A stretch of DNA of 64,000 nucleotides from Bacillota bacterium (GTDB lineage: Bacteria > Bacillota > UBA4882 > UBA8346), in contig JARKQY010000028.1 in assembly GCA_029974635.1 (NCBI GenBank), positions 1 to 64,000 of the forward strand, given 5' to 3'. Both the position numbers and the translations under genes were made by a program. This document shows positions 8,743-17,342 of the stretch, one piece after another. The notes under the pieces were generated by a model. That model did no database searches, was not told the origin of the DNA, and saw only the letters and a program-made list of their open reading frames with translations. Numbering within the stretch: the first letter of the stretch is position 1; every line of letters starts with the position of its first letter.

Positions 8743-9600
8743 TTAATAATTCTTATTCTTTATTTTATCGATGGGAACCGGAAGGATTATGATTTGGTCC
8801 AAAATTAACTTGGTAGAGTCAGAAAAGTTATTGATTTCTTTTAGAATTTCAACGGAAACCCCGTACCTTGTAGCGATTCGCCACAGGGTTTCTTTCGCTT
8901 TCACTCGGTATAAATGGGATTTAGGTATTGGAATAACTAAAATCTTTCCTGCAACAGACTTATCTTTTACAGTAATCCCATTCGTTTTGTAGATAATATC
9001 CGCAGTGACTCCAAATTTCCGGGAAACACTCGCTATGGTTTCTCCCTTTTTCATGACATATGTAGCCGTATGTGCTTCGGTATTTTCCTGGCCTACCGAT
9101 GGTAATATGAGTGTTTCTTTGTATTCCGGGGAATTGGGATCTTGTTGATCCTGGTTGAGCTGATTGGGCAAAAGTCCGGTTTTTATTTGTGAATTGCTCG
9201 ACGGGTATTGTTGTTTCTTCTTCTCCACAGTTGTTTTCGACCGCTTGCCAGTTATCGGATGAGATTTGTTTTCCGGTACTTTTATTGGGCTCTCTTCAAC
9301 GATAAAACCGGCTGTCGCCATTAAACCGGCCCAGGCTGAAGCTGGCGGAGAAAACGGGTCCCGGTTATTATTGCGGAAATTATTTTTTTCCGGTTCAACT
9401 ACTTCATAATTCTCCACCTTTAGTTCCCAGGTGCTTGGGGAGGCAGGGTCTCTTCCCCCCGCAATCCGTTGATCAGCCGGTTTTTGGGGGATTGAATTGA
9501 AAAAAATAATCACGGCAATAATTGTTGCCGCAATGACCGTTCCGATGACAAGGCCTGTCCACTGTAAAATCTTGCGATAATTCATCTTCCCTGACTCCAT
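8743..9600 (-). CDS. Membrane-anchored protein with two LysM domains
   Basis: This 285-residue protein has one membrane helix at about residues 14-32. A Pro/Lys/Gln-rich linker follows, then two LysM peptidoglycan-binding repeats: one starting YVMKKGETIASVSRKFGV and one starting YRVKAKETLWRIATRYGV. No hydrolase domain is present. It is the last gene of pilM-pilN-pilO, in the slot where proteobacterial clusters carry the lipoprotein PilP. I infer that it tethers the pilus assembly platform to peptidoglycan. AGAAGGTGA precedes the ATG by six bases. Confidence 0.85.
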   Translation of the reverse strand: MESGKMNYRKILQWTGLVIGTVIAATIIAVIIFFNSIPQKPADQRIAGGRDPASPSTWELKVENYEVVEPEKNNFRNNNRDPFSPPASAWAGLMATAGFIVEESPIKVPENKSHPITGKRSKTTVEKKKQQYPSSNSQIKTGLLPNQLNQDQQDPNSPEYKETLILPSVGQENTEAHTATYVMKKGETIASVSRKFGVTADIIYKTNGITVKDKSVAGKILVIPIPKSHLYRVKAKETLWRIATRYGVSVEILKEINNFSDSTKLILDQIIILPVPIDKIKNKNY

Positions 9601-9644
9601 TTTGCTTCACCTTCTCCTGACTGATGGGGTGGAACCCAACCCAC

Positions 9645-10217
9645 TTAGTTAGTAACGGCTCTGGAAATCAAATCTATGATCAACCGGGCTTTAAGCTGGT
9701 AACCGATACCGTTGTTATCGTTTAGCCGTTTATACTCCGACATGACTTTAAAGGAAGACAGCCTTACAATACTGCGGCTACGGGGCAATTCTTCCAAAAA
9801 CTCCATCAACCGGGGATAATCACCGCTGACCTCCATCAACAATTGAGTTATTTGATATTGAGGGTAGTTCCGCATGGCCCCCGGTTTAGAATGAATTTCG
9901 TTCTGAATGACGCGTAAATCCTGAATTTCAGCAAGACGTTTCAACTCACCCATGCAAACCTCGGGATTTTCCTGGTTCATTATCAAATCGGGCTCTAGCT
10001 TACGGTCTATTCTGGGATTCTTAGCTTGGGATATTGAATTTTGGATTGCTTTGATCCGGTGCTCTAGTAATAATAACTGCTCCTTTTTCTGCTTTTGTTC
10101 AACCGCCATCTTTTGATTTTGAGCGTGCAATAACAAACCACTTATAGTAGTGCTTATGAATATGATGAAGACGATGACCAAACCGATAAAATCCGTCCTG
10201 CCGTTAAGTTTATTCAA
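9645..10217 (-). CDS. pilO: Type IV pilus assembly protein PilO-like
   Basis: This protein of about 190 residues has one N-terminal membrane helix (GLVIVFIIFISTTISG), then a coiled coil rich in Gln, Lys and Glu. Its C-terminal ferredoxin-like domain includes the PilO-type segment YPRLMEFLEELPRSRSIV. Such proteins pair with PilN to form the inner-membrane alignment subcomplex. I prefer the TTG at 10217, seven bases after GGAGGG; an ATG at 10223 is too close to that site. The start overlaps the end of pilN by eight bases, so translation is probably coupled. Confidence 0.82.
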   Translation of the reverse strand: MNKLNGRTDFIGLVIVFIIFISTTISGLLLHAQNQKMAVEQKQKKEQLLLLEHRIKAIQNSISQAKNPRIDRKLEPDLIMNQENPEVCMGELKRLAEIQDLRVIQNEIHSKPGAMRNYPQYQITQLLMEVSGDYPRLMEFLEELPRSRSIVRLSSFKVMSEYKRLNDNNGIGYQLKARLIIDLISRAVTN

Positions 10218-10926
10218 GCCCATTCCCTCCGGCCTCAATTTCGATGGTAAAAGTATAATCCGGAATTTTTGAGGAAACCCGGTGAACTTCTTTCAATTGC
10301 ACAATTTGAAAAAGAGGTATTCCCTCTAAATTGGAGACATAATCTCCTACTGCATTATAAGTCAATGACCGGCCGTTCACCGTTAACTTTCCTTGACTTG
10401 TCCCTTCGATACCGGTTAGCCAAAGATCTTCCGGGAGCACAGAGGCTAAATCATTAAAAACCGCAAGCCAGGGTTGATATAAATGAGTAAGAAAAGCCAA
10501 TCTCAAATCCGGTTGTCGAATTTCCAGATTTCTAACCTTTGCTGCTTCTTCTTTATCCAGGTAAGTCCGGTATTCGGCAATTTGATTATCCAGACTTAAA
10601 AGCTCCCCTTTGGCGAGATCATAATCAAAATATTCTCCCAGTACGAAAACCAAAGAACCCAGTAAAAAAACCGCCCAGCAAATGTAAATTAATATATTAG
10701 ATAGGCTGGACGACTTTTTTGGCTTACTTTGAACCAAATTCTCCATCTCGCCTAACGGAATCTCCTCCAATTTGACATCATCCGGATAGATGTTCTCAAT
10801 TGTTTTTACCGGCAGGTCATTTACCGGATTACTTGGTTTAATGACCGGTTTGATATTCGCCTTGGGAATAACCGTCTTTAAAGACGTCTTGGATGATTGC
10901 GCCCCCGGCAATAAATTGATTCTCAA
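10210..10926 (-). CDS. pilN: Type IV pilus assembly protein PilN-like
   Basis: This 238-residue protein begins MRINLLPG, the classical PilN opening that binds PilM. An unusual linker of about 75 residues then precedes the membrane helix at about 78-98. The periplasmic part has a coiled coil followed by the PilN fold, including LWLTGIEGTSQGKLTVNGRS and VSNLEGIPLFQIV. The linker is longer than in textbook PilN. The TTG start overlaps the pilM stop in TTGA, a coupling arrangement. Confidence 0.85.
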   Translation of the reverse strand: MRINLLPGAQSSKTSLKTVIPKANIKPVIKPSNPVNDLPVKTIENIYPDDVKLEEIPLGEMENLVQSKPKKSSSLSNILIYICWAVFLLGSLVFVLGEYFDYDLAKGELLSLDNQIAEYRTYLDKEEAAKVRNLEIRQPDLRLAFLTHLYQPWLAVFNDLASVLPEDLWLTGIEGTSQGKLTVNGRSLTYNAVGDYVSNLEGIPLFQIVQLKEVHRVSSKIPDYTFTIEIEAGGNGLE

Positions 10927-11984
10927 CCTTCGGTTACCTCCCTTAAAGCTAAACCCAATGCCACATTATAAATCGGCCATGATTCGGTAAATTCCACCAG
11001 GAATTCAGCCGGGCACACTACATTTTCCGGTAGCGGACAAGGGGTTGTTTTTATTTCAAGCTCCTGGCTCAAATAAGCAAACAAATTTTTTAGCTTTGAA
11101 CCGCCTCCGGATACTATCAATTCGGTAATTACAGCTTCATCATGCTGTTGTAAACGAAAATACTCAAAGGAGCGTTTAATCTCCGCGACCAGTTCCCTTA
11201 CTCCTTTTTGAACCATTATATTTACTTTATAATCAATATCTTCCATGGGAAGCTGAGTCAAATCGCGGGTAACATCGCCGTAAATCCGCTTGAGTTCATC
11301 CGCGGCCGGATAAGGTATTCCGATACTTTCGCTGATTAATTGAGTCAAACGGCCGCCGGCCAGTTGAATGACCCGGGTGAAAACGGGAATACCATCTTTA
11401 ATGATAATCAAGTCGGATGATTCCTCTCCAATGTCCAATAAACCCACTTTCCCCGTGGTTTTAAGATTCTCGTATCCCGCGGCCCGGACCAACGCCAACG
11501 GCTGAATATCAATGGCCAGAGGTTCCACCCCCGCCCTTTTTACAGCTTCCAACTGGCTGTCGATAATGGATTTCCGCGCTGCTACCACCACGACTTCCAT
11601 TTCATTACGTTCCCGATCTTGGCGAATTACTTGAAAATCCGTATATAATTCATCGAGTGCATAGGGGAGATTTTTTTCCATCTCTTTTCTTACTGTATCG
11701 GCTAGTTCCTTTTTATTCTGGAGGGCGAATTTTAAAAGACGTACGGTAACGGCTTGTCCGGCAACCGCTAACACCATTCGTTTTGATTGAATGTTATATA
11801 GTTGAATTAAATTTTTAACAGCCTGCGTGACCTCGAATTGATCTAAAATCTCGCCGCCGGATAAAGCACCGTTTTTAATGGACACAATTCCCAAGCGACT
11901 GACTCGAAGGGACTTTCCGCCTTGTATTTCAATCAGTTTCACCGCGCTGGTTCCGACATCCAAACCGATTCCGTACGTTGCCAA
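10923..11984 (-). CDS. pilM: Type IV pilus assembly ATPase-fold protein PilM
   Basis: This 353-residue actin-like protein has phosphate-1 motif GLDVGTSAVKL near the N-terminus, phosphate-2 LLDIGEESSDLIII in the middle and the adenosine motif IVSGGGSKL near residue 295. PilM is a cytoplasmic ring component that binds the PilN N-terminus and links the pilus motor to the alignment complex. The start is TTG, with GGGGGAA seven bases upstream. It is first in the cluster; no pilus motor ATPase (PilB/PilT), PilC or pilin gene is in the window. Confidence 0.92.
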   Translation of the reverse strand: MATYGIGLDVGTSAVKLIEIQGGKSLRVSRLGIVSIKNGALSGGEILDQFEVTQAVKNLIQLYNIQSKRMVLAVAGQAVTVRLLKFALQNKKELADTVRKEMEKNLPYALDELYTDFQVIRQDRERNEMEVVVVAARKSIIDSQLEAVKRAGVEPLAIDIQPLALVRAAGYENLKTTGKVGLLDIGEESSDLIIIKDGIPVFTRVIQLAGGRLTQLISESIGIPYPAADELKRIYGDVTRDLTQLPMEDIDYKVNIMVQKGVRELVAEIKRSFEYFRLQQHDEAVITELIVSGGGSKLKNLFAYLSQELEIKTTPCPLPENVVCPAEFLVEFTESWPIYNVALGLALREVTEG

Positions 11985-12120
11985 GCTGCATTCCCCCGTT
12001 TCCCATTCAAAAGGCCTATTATTCTCAGGATGTGATAAATATTCTCCCTCTAATGTTTTGAAACAAAATGTCTTTAAAGGTAGTTCTTCCTCCAGTTAAA
12101 AATTCCTTCCAAAAACAATA

Positions 12121-12147
12121 AGACTGCTTTTGACATCAAAACAGTCT
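12121..12147 (-). terminator. Terminator after asnB
   Basis: A stem of AGACTG/CAGTCT extended by TTTTGA/TCAAAA with one bulge is followed on the minus strand by TATTGTTTTT. Confidence 0.7.
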
Positions 12148-12174
12148 AAAATCGAAACAATTAGGATCATTTGG

Positions 12175-14022
12175 CTAGCCAAGAATCCGGATACGATACT
12201 CTGTAAGCCAAATATTCAGTTGAATTAAGTATGCCAATAACTGCGGCCCATTCATTAACTGGCCAAACCAAGGCCTGTTTAAAACAGTTCCTTCCTTAAG
12301 GATAAAATCTTTTACTACAGGGGCATCGATCAATTGATGGAGCGGTTCGTTTTGATTATTCAGGATCGCCAACATCTTTTCCTGTAAGAATTGGCTATAT
12401 CCAGGGTTATGCGTTTTCGGGTATGGGCTTTTACGGCGATAAATAATGTCTTCAGGAAGCAAATGCCGAACAGCCCGGCGTAAAATCCCCTTTTCACGGT
12501 TATCGCAATATTTATAACGCCAGGGAATGTTCCAAACATATTCCACCAGCCGGTGGTCACAAAACGGCACCCGGACCTCAAGCCCGGAGGCCATGCTCAT
12601 TCGATCCTTGCGGTCGAGTAAAACAGCCATGAACCAGTGGTGATTCAGATAAAAAATCTCGCGCCGCCGTTCTTCCAAGGGATCTTCCCCGGGTAAACGT
12701 GACATCTCCGCCAAAGCTTCCCGGTAACGGTCATTGACATAGTCGCTTAAGGCAAGTTTTGGTTTCCATTCGGGAGCCAGCATCCGGTTCCGGATCTCCA
12801 TGTTTAACGACCAGGGGAAGGTTGCTGCATCCAACGTTTCCTGCCGATAAAACCAAGGATACCCACCGAATACTTCATCGGCGCATTCTCCTGATAAGCC
12901 CACCGTGGCTTTCTTCTTAATTTCGCGGCAAAACAGGTATAATGAAGAGTCTACGTCAGCCATTCCGGGGAGGTCCCGTGCCAAAACCGCTTCATGCAAT
13001 GCGGCTCCCAATTGCGGTGTATCAATTAATACCAATTGACTTTGGGTGCCCAAAAAATCGTTTACCTTTTTTATCCAGGGAGCATCGGCATTGGGTTGAA
13101 AATCATTCGGTGTAAAATACTTGTCATTATCTACGTAATCAATGGAAAAGGTTTGAAGAGGTCCTTTGTCATCACGGACGTATGCTTTGCGGGCAATGCC
13201 CGTTATGGTGCTGGAGTCGAGCCCGCCGGATAAAAAAGTGCATACCGGAACATCTGAAACCAGCTGCCGTTCAATGGTATCTTCTACCAGCTCCCGGACC
13301 CGGGCTACGGTGGTTTCAAAATCATCAGGATGTGGTTTACTCTCAAGAGACCAGTATCTTTCGAGTTTTAAACCCTCCCGGTTAAATATCAGCCGGAATC
13401 CCGGACGCAACTCCTTAATTCCCAGAAAGACTCCATTCCCCGGAGTTCGGGCGGGACCCAACCCCAAAACCTCCGCAATTCCTTCGCGGTCCAGTTCCGG
13501 CTCAACTTGGGGATGCGCTAAAATTGCCTTGATCTCCGAACCGAAAAGAAATGTATTACCTCGCTTCGTATAGAATAACGGTTTAACACCCATCCGATCC
13601 CGGGCCAAAAACAGACTCTGATCGTGTTCCGTCCAAACTCCAAAGGCAAAAATGCCGTTAAACCGTTCTAGACAAGCCGGGCCCCATTCAATATAAGCCA
13701 ACAACAAAGCTTCGGTATCGGAATATGATTCAAAATGATAGCCCAATGATTTTAAATCGCTCCGGATCTCCTCGGTGTTGTAGAGTTCTCCGTTATAAGT
13801 CAATACATAAGTTCTATCCCCAAAACGACGGATCATGGGTTGGACGCCCCCGGCGGGATCAACCACTATCAACCGGCGATGCCCGATCCCAGCCCGCACC
13901 GAAGTCCAGTATCCGGAAGCATCCGGCCCGCGCGCCGCTAACTTGTCGGCCATTTTTTCCAAAATCGGTTTGCTTTGTGTCAAGTCTTGTTCCCAGTCAA
14001 TCCACCCGGTGATGCCGCACAT
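12175..14022 (-). CDS. asnB: Asparagine synthetase (glutamine-hydrolysing)
   Basis: This 615-residue enzyme makes asparagine from aspartate, ATP and glutamine. The start is certain because Cys2 (MCGITGW) is the class II glutaminase nucleophile exposed after Met removal; AGGATG precedes the ATG. Glutaminase residues RLIVVD, YNGELYN and SDTEALL lie in the first 110 residues. The synthetase domain has the PP-loop SGGLDSS at about residues 265-271 and the ECADEVFGGY motif. It stands alone between a terminator and a 340-bp gap after the ABC genes. Confidence 0.95.
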   Translation of the reverse strand: MCGITGWIDWEQDLTQSKPILEKMADKLAARGPDASGYWTSVRAGIGHRRLIVVDPAGGVQPMIRRFGDRTYVLTYNGELYNTEEIRSDLKSLGYHFESYSDTEALLLAYIEWGPACLERFNGIFAFGVWTEHDQSLFLARDRMGVKPLFYTKRGNTFLFGSEIKAILAHPQVEPELDREGIAEVLGLGPARTPGNGVFLGIKELRPGFRLIFNREGLKLERYWSLESKPHPDDFETTVARVRELVEDTIERQLVSDVPVCTFLSGGLDSSTITGIARKAYVRDDKGPLQTFSIDYVDNDKYFTPNDFQPNADAPWIKKVNDFLGTQSQLVLIDTPQLGAALHEAVLARDLPGMADVDSSLYLFCREIKKKATVGLSGECADEVFGGYPWFYRQETLDAATFPWSLNMEIRNRMLAPEWKPKLALSDYVNDRYREALAEMSRLPGEDPLEERRREIFYLNHHWFMAVLLDRKDRMSMASGLEVRVPFCDHRLVEYVWNIPWRYKYCDNREKGILRRAVRHLLPEDIIYRRKSPYPKTHNPGYSQFLQEKMLAILNNQNEPLHQLIDAPVVKDFILKEGTVLNRPWFGQLMNGPQLLAYLIQLNIWLTEYRIRILG

Positions 14023-14362
14023 CCATGATCATCCTTTCATAACCGCTCGTTATATACCGTATATGATATGCGCCCGGATTGAAATGATGTTCTTTATGCA
14101 AAGCTAACGTTAGGTTAATTGACAGAACGATGCAAGTCAAAGGCCCGAAGTTGGAACTCACCCTTTTGGTTCCCGCTTTTTGGAAAACTTTCGCAAAAGG
14201 TAGGGAAAAGGTCTTCGGTATGGGATTAAGAATCTTTGTGGGTTGAGAACTTAGGCCCCAATGCCTCTTGGTTACTCTCTCTTTCGCAAAAGACAGAGCG
14301 AGAGTGAGTTCTGACTTTCTTAATGCTTTTAACTTGTATCTTTCGACTGCCAACTTCACATC
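14023..14362 (-). other. 340-bp gap with a doubtful 120-codon reading frame
   Basis: Between asnB and the ABC ATPase gene a minus-strand frame runs from GTG 14359 to 13997, overlapping asnB by 26 bp, with GGGGTGA near its start. The product would be basic, with low complexity, no hydrophobic core and no recognised domain. The DNA repeats CTTTTGCGAAAG-like words twice. I think it is more probably non-coding, perhaps a decayed or repetitive segment. Confidence 0.3.
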
Positions 14363-15061
14363 TCACCCCAACACCATCTCCAATATCTCCTTCTCCAACC
14401 GCAGCATCCCTTCATCACCGGCCCGTTCATCTCGTTCTAGTTCAATTATAACCTCTTTCAAGATCCGCACCGGCTTTTGGGATAAAATTACAATTTGATC
14501 CCCCAGCATCACTGCTTCTTGTGGGTCATGGGTAACGGTAATTATGGTTCGCGGTTTTTGCCGCCACAACTCCAGCAAAACTTCGATCAATTGATACCGG
14601 GTTTTAATATCCAACGACTTAAAAGGCTCATCCATCAACAATAACGGCATTTCATACACAAAAGCCCGGGCTATGGCCGCTCGCTGCCGAAGACCTCCGC
14701 TTAAACCGGCCGGATAGAAACGGGCATAGTCGGAAACCCCGGTCGCTCTCAAATAATATTCCACCCGGCTTTGAATTTCGGCATCTGGTAATTTATCCCG
14801 CAACACCAACGCCACGTTATCCCAAACAGTCAACCAGGGCAGCAACCGCGGCTCTTGAAACAGGTAACTGACCGTATCGAGTGAACCGACCGTACCGCGA
14901 TCCGGTTTCACCAGTCCGGCCAAAATATTCAGCAAGGTGGTCTTGCCGCACCCGGACGGGCCTAAAATGACGGTTATTTTATCCTCCAAAAACCCAATGG
15001 AGAAATTATCAAATACCTTAAGACCGTCAAAACTCTTACCAATTGCAGTCATCTTAACCAT
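14363..15061 (-). CDS. ABC transporter ATPase, NitT/TauT type
   Basis: This 232-residue nucleotide-binding subunit has Walker A GPSGCGKTT at residues 34-42, a Q-loop within SYLFQEPRLLPW, signature LSGGLRQRAAIARA and Walker B LLLMDEP followed by a switch His in VTHDPQEA. The QEPRLLPW variant is typical of nitrate/taurine/sulfonate and thiamine-precursor importers (SsuB/TauB-like). It is the last of three genes (binding protein, permease, ATPase), separated from the permease by an unusually long 219-bp gap. The substrate cannot be told from sequence. Confidence 0.9.
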   Translation of the reverse strand: MVKMTAIGKSFDGLKVFDNFSIGFLEDKITVILGPSGCGKTTLLNILAGLVKPDRGTVGSLDTVSYLFQEPRLLPWLTVWDNVALVLRDKLPDAEIQSRVEYYLRATGVSDYARFYPAGLSGGLRQRAAIARAFVYEMPLLLMDEPFKSLDIKTRYQLIEVLLELWRQKPRTIITVTHDPQEAVMLGDQIVILSQKPVRILKEVIIELERDERAGDEGMLRLEKEILEMVLG

Positions 15062-15280
15062 ATATTAAACTCTTTCCGGTTAGTTAAAAACTTATTGATA
15101 AAGACCCCGACATTATTTACAATTTAATAACTCCCGGAATATACCAGCAGTTTAAGTCCATACTTTTCAGCTGTTTATTGATTGAATCCAAATTCGATAC
15201 TATTTTTTAAGCCTCCTGCAAAACTATGTTCATTTTTACTTTTTATTTATCGGAAATGCACAATTTATCCAAAAATCCGC

Positions 15281-16048
15281 TCATTCAGTTGCGCCTTTCC
15301 AGACCCGAAAAGGTTTTTTCAGCAACAGGTCCAGTCCATAATCAAACAATAATCCGATAACCATAACCACTACTGTCCAGGCAAAAACCTTGTCGGTTTG
15401 TAAATATACCCGGGCTGTATCCAGTTGGGTTCCGATTCCCAAAGCAGGATACGCCAATACCTCGGCAGCCACCAGTACTTTCCAGATAATTCCCAGGCCG
15501 CTGCTGATACCCGCCGCTAAAAAAGGCGCCAAACTCGGCAAATAAAAATGAGTAAAGACCCGTTTCGTTTTTACCCGGTACATCATCAACATCTGCTGTA
15601 ATTCCGGATCAAAGTTGTGCACTCCTTCAATTACATTTTGGACAACAATCGGGAAGGCTATCAAAAAAGTTACAAAAATCGCCACGCTATCCCGCTTCAA
15701 CCAGATTAAGGCCAAAACGATTAACGAAACCACCGGCGTGCTGCGGACCAAAATGATAAACGGCCGGAAAAAGGCTTCGGCCTTGCTGTCCCGGCCGGCC
15801 AACATTCCGATGACGATTCCGGCTATCAGTGAAAGTCCAAATCCGGTTAATCCCCGTCTTAATGTAGCCCATAAGTGCAGCCAGAAATCAACGGTAACCA
15901 CTAAATGCCGTAGCTGGATAATGGTCTCTTCCGGTGTAGGCAAAATCAAGGGTTGCTTAATAATTGCCGCGGCAATTCGCCACCCGGCAATCATAACAAA
16001 AATCGCGCCGAAACTAATCCATTTACGGCTGATAGAAGAAACCGTCAT
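15281..16048 (-). CDS. ABC transporter permease, NitT/TauT type
   Basis: This 255-residue membrane protein has about six hydrophobic segments and the BPD permease fold of the SsuC/TauC family. The cytoplasmic coupling loop is seen in MMYRVKTKRVFTHFYLPSLAPFLAAG, shown here only as a position near residues 155-180. The ATG overlaps the 3' end of the binding-protein gene by 26 bp, with AGGAGGG inside that gene, so translation is coupled. It would move the ligand delivered by the neighbouring binding protein. Confidence 0.88.
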   Translation of the reverse strand: MTVSSISRKWISFGAIFVMIAGWRIAAAIIKQPLILPTPEETIIQLRHLVVTVDFWLHLWATLRRGLTGFGLSLIAGIVIGMLAGRDSKAEAFFRPFIILVRSTPVVSLIVLALIWLKRDSVAIFVTFLIAFPIVVQNVIEGVHNFDPELQQMLMMYRVKTKRVFTHFYLPSLAPFLAAGISSGLGIIWKVLVAAEVLAYPALGIGTQLDTARVYLQTDKVFAWTVVVMVIGLLFDYGLDLLLKKPFRVWKGATE

Positions 16049-16976
16049 CCGGCAATTTCCCTCCTGTCGCTTCGGGGGCGTATTCCGTTAAACGTTGCAA
16101 GAATTTATTCACTTCATCCTTAGCCTTATAAGCGTCTTGGTACTTCAAATTGCAGCGTTTCATCCCGGTTGCAGCGGTTCCCGCCGGAATTTGGACATAC
16201 TTTTCCGCTAAAATACCCGCTTCTTTCGGATTCCGGTTAGCCCAGCCGATGGACTGTTTCAGTTCATTTAAAAACTGGTGGATAAGCTCCGGGTGCTCCC
16301 TGGCATATTTGCGGCGGATCACGATACAGGTCTGCGGGTAAGTGGAGCCGTGCTTTTCAACCCGTTGCCATTCTTTTTGATAGTCCAAGACTATTTTGAT
16401 TTGCGGATTCTTAAGTAAGGTTTCGGTGACCCAAGGTTCCGGAATCGCCGCCAATGAAACTCTTCCCGCTGCCGTCAATTGTGCGATTTCAGCCGCATTG
16501 GCCAGATATTGAATCTTTAAATCCCGAGCCGGATCCAGACCATTCCGGGTCACCAGATACCGGAATAAGATATCGGAGACTGCGCCTTTGGAAGCTACAT
16601 ACACCTCTTTGCCTTTTAAATCCCGCCATCGTTTCACCGACGCATCGCTACCCACAACATACATAACCCCCCAGCCGATAATGGCCGCCAGTTGAACATC
16701 GGCTCCCTTATTATACAAAATGGCGCCTGCATTGGTGGGCAGTCCTGCAATATCAATCTCTCCGGTAACTAGCTTGCCCAGTATCGGTTCCGGACTTTTA
16801 TAGACTTCAAACCCTACGGTTACTTCGCTGATTTGCGGATAGTCCATCATTTGCACCATGGCCAGACCGACATTTCCGGTCAAAGAAGCTACCCGGATCT
16901 TTTCATCCGATTCCGAGAGGACTAGCGCCGGAAGCAGCATAATTATTACCACCAAAAAGAAAAAAAGCTTTTTCAT
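16023..16976 (-). CDS. ABC transporter substrate-binding protein, SsuA/ThiY-like
   Basis: This 317-residue secreted protein has a signal peptide (MKKLFFFLVVIIMLLPALVLS) and the NMT1/SsuA-like two-lobe fold: LTGNVGLAMVQM, VTGEIDIAGLPTNAGAILYNKG and AAIPEPWVTETLL. There is no lipobox Cys, so anchoring differs from most monoderm binding proteins, consistent with a periplasm. Members bind alkanesulfonates, nitrate, taurine, thiamine precursors or other small molecules. AGGGAG lies upstream of the ATG. It heads the three-gene importer unit. Confidence 0.88.
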   Translation of the reverse strand: MKKLFFFLVVIIMLLPALVLSESDEKIRVASLTGNVGLAMVQMMDYPQISEVTVGFEVYKSPEPILGKLVTGEIDIAGLPTNAGAILYNKGADVQLAAIIGWGVMYVVGSDASVKRWRDLKGKEVYVASKGAVSDILFRYLVTRNGLDPARDLKIQYLANAAEIAQLTAAGRVSLAAIPEPWVTETLLKNPQIKIVLDYQKEWQRVEKHGSTYPQTCIVIRRKYAREHPELIHQFLNELKQSIGWANRNPKEAGILAEKYVQIPAGTAATGMKRCNLKYQDAYKAKDEVNKFLQRLTEYAPEATGGKLPDDGFFYQP

Positions 16977-17247
16977 TGTTCTCCCTCAAACTTTAATAAT
17001 TTCCCGCAAAAACCTTTTTACTAATGATACCATGGTTGGAAATGGAATTAAATAATATCTCTCATAAGCTTCATAAAAAAAGCAGACTACTCAAAATGTA
17101 TTGAGAGCCTACGTGTCATGGACTTTTGCATCCAGAACCATCCGATTTTAAGTTAAATGAAAAAACGTCCAATACTCTTTAAGATAATCGACCCCTTAAT
17201 GAACAACTGCGGTCAAGATGAAAAGCGCCAGAATACTTTTTAAAAAC

Positions 17248-17296
17248 TCCGGCAAGTTCGCATTACAAACAATTTCGGAGGTTACTTCCCGGATTC
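17248..17296. repeat. Partial third copy of structured element S (hairpin 1 only)
   Basis: TCCGGCAAGT (17248-17257) pairs with ACTTCCCGGA (17284-17293) except for one C-C pair, around a 26-base loop. The stem sequence and loop length match hairpin 1 of the element at 30118-30241. The downstream stems are not recognisable. The surrounding gap (16977-17342) holds no gene that I can see. Confidence 0.4.
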
Positions 17297-17342
17297 ATAT
17301 TTAATATTAGCCTGTTATAATTTCATTCTAGAAAACCGGGGC

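Noticed and set aside
13997-14359. 120-codon minus-strand frame between asnB and the ABC ATPase gene
   Set aside because: It overlaps the certain asnB start by 26 bp, its product is low in structure and matches nothing I know; kept only as a doubtful frame in the gap note.
16023-16048. Frameshift between the binding protein and permease
   Set aside because: Both genes have intact start, stop and a ribosome site; a 26-bp overlap is translational coupling.
15615-16091. 158-codon + strand frame over the ABC permease
   Set aside because: Shadow of the permease gene; composition shows no independent coding signal.
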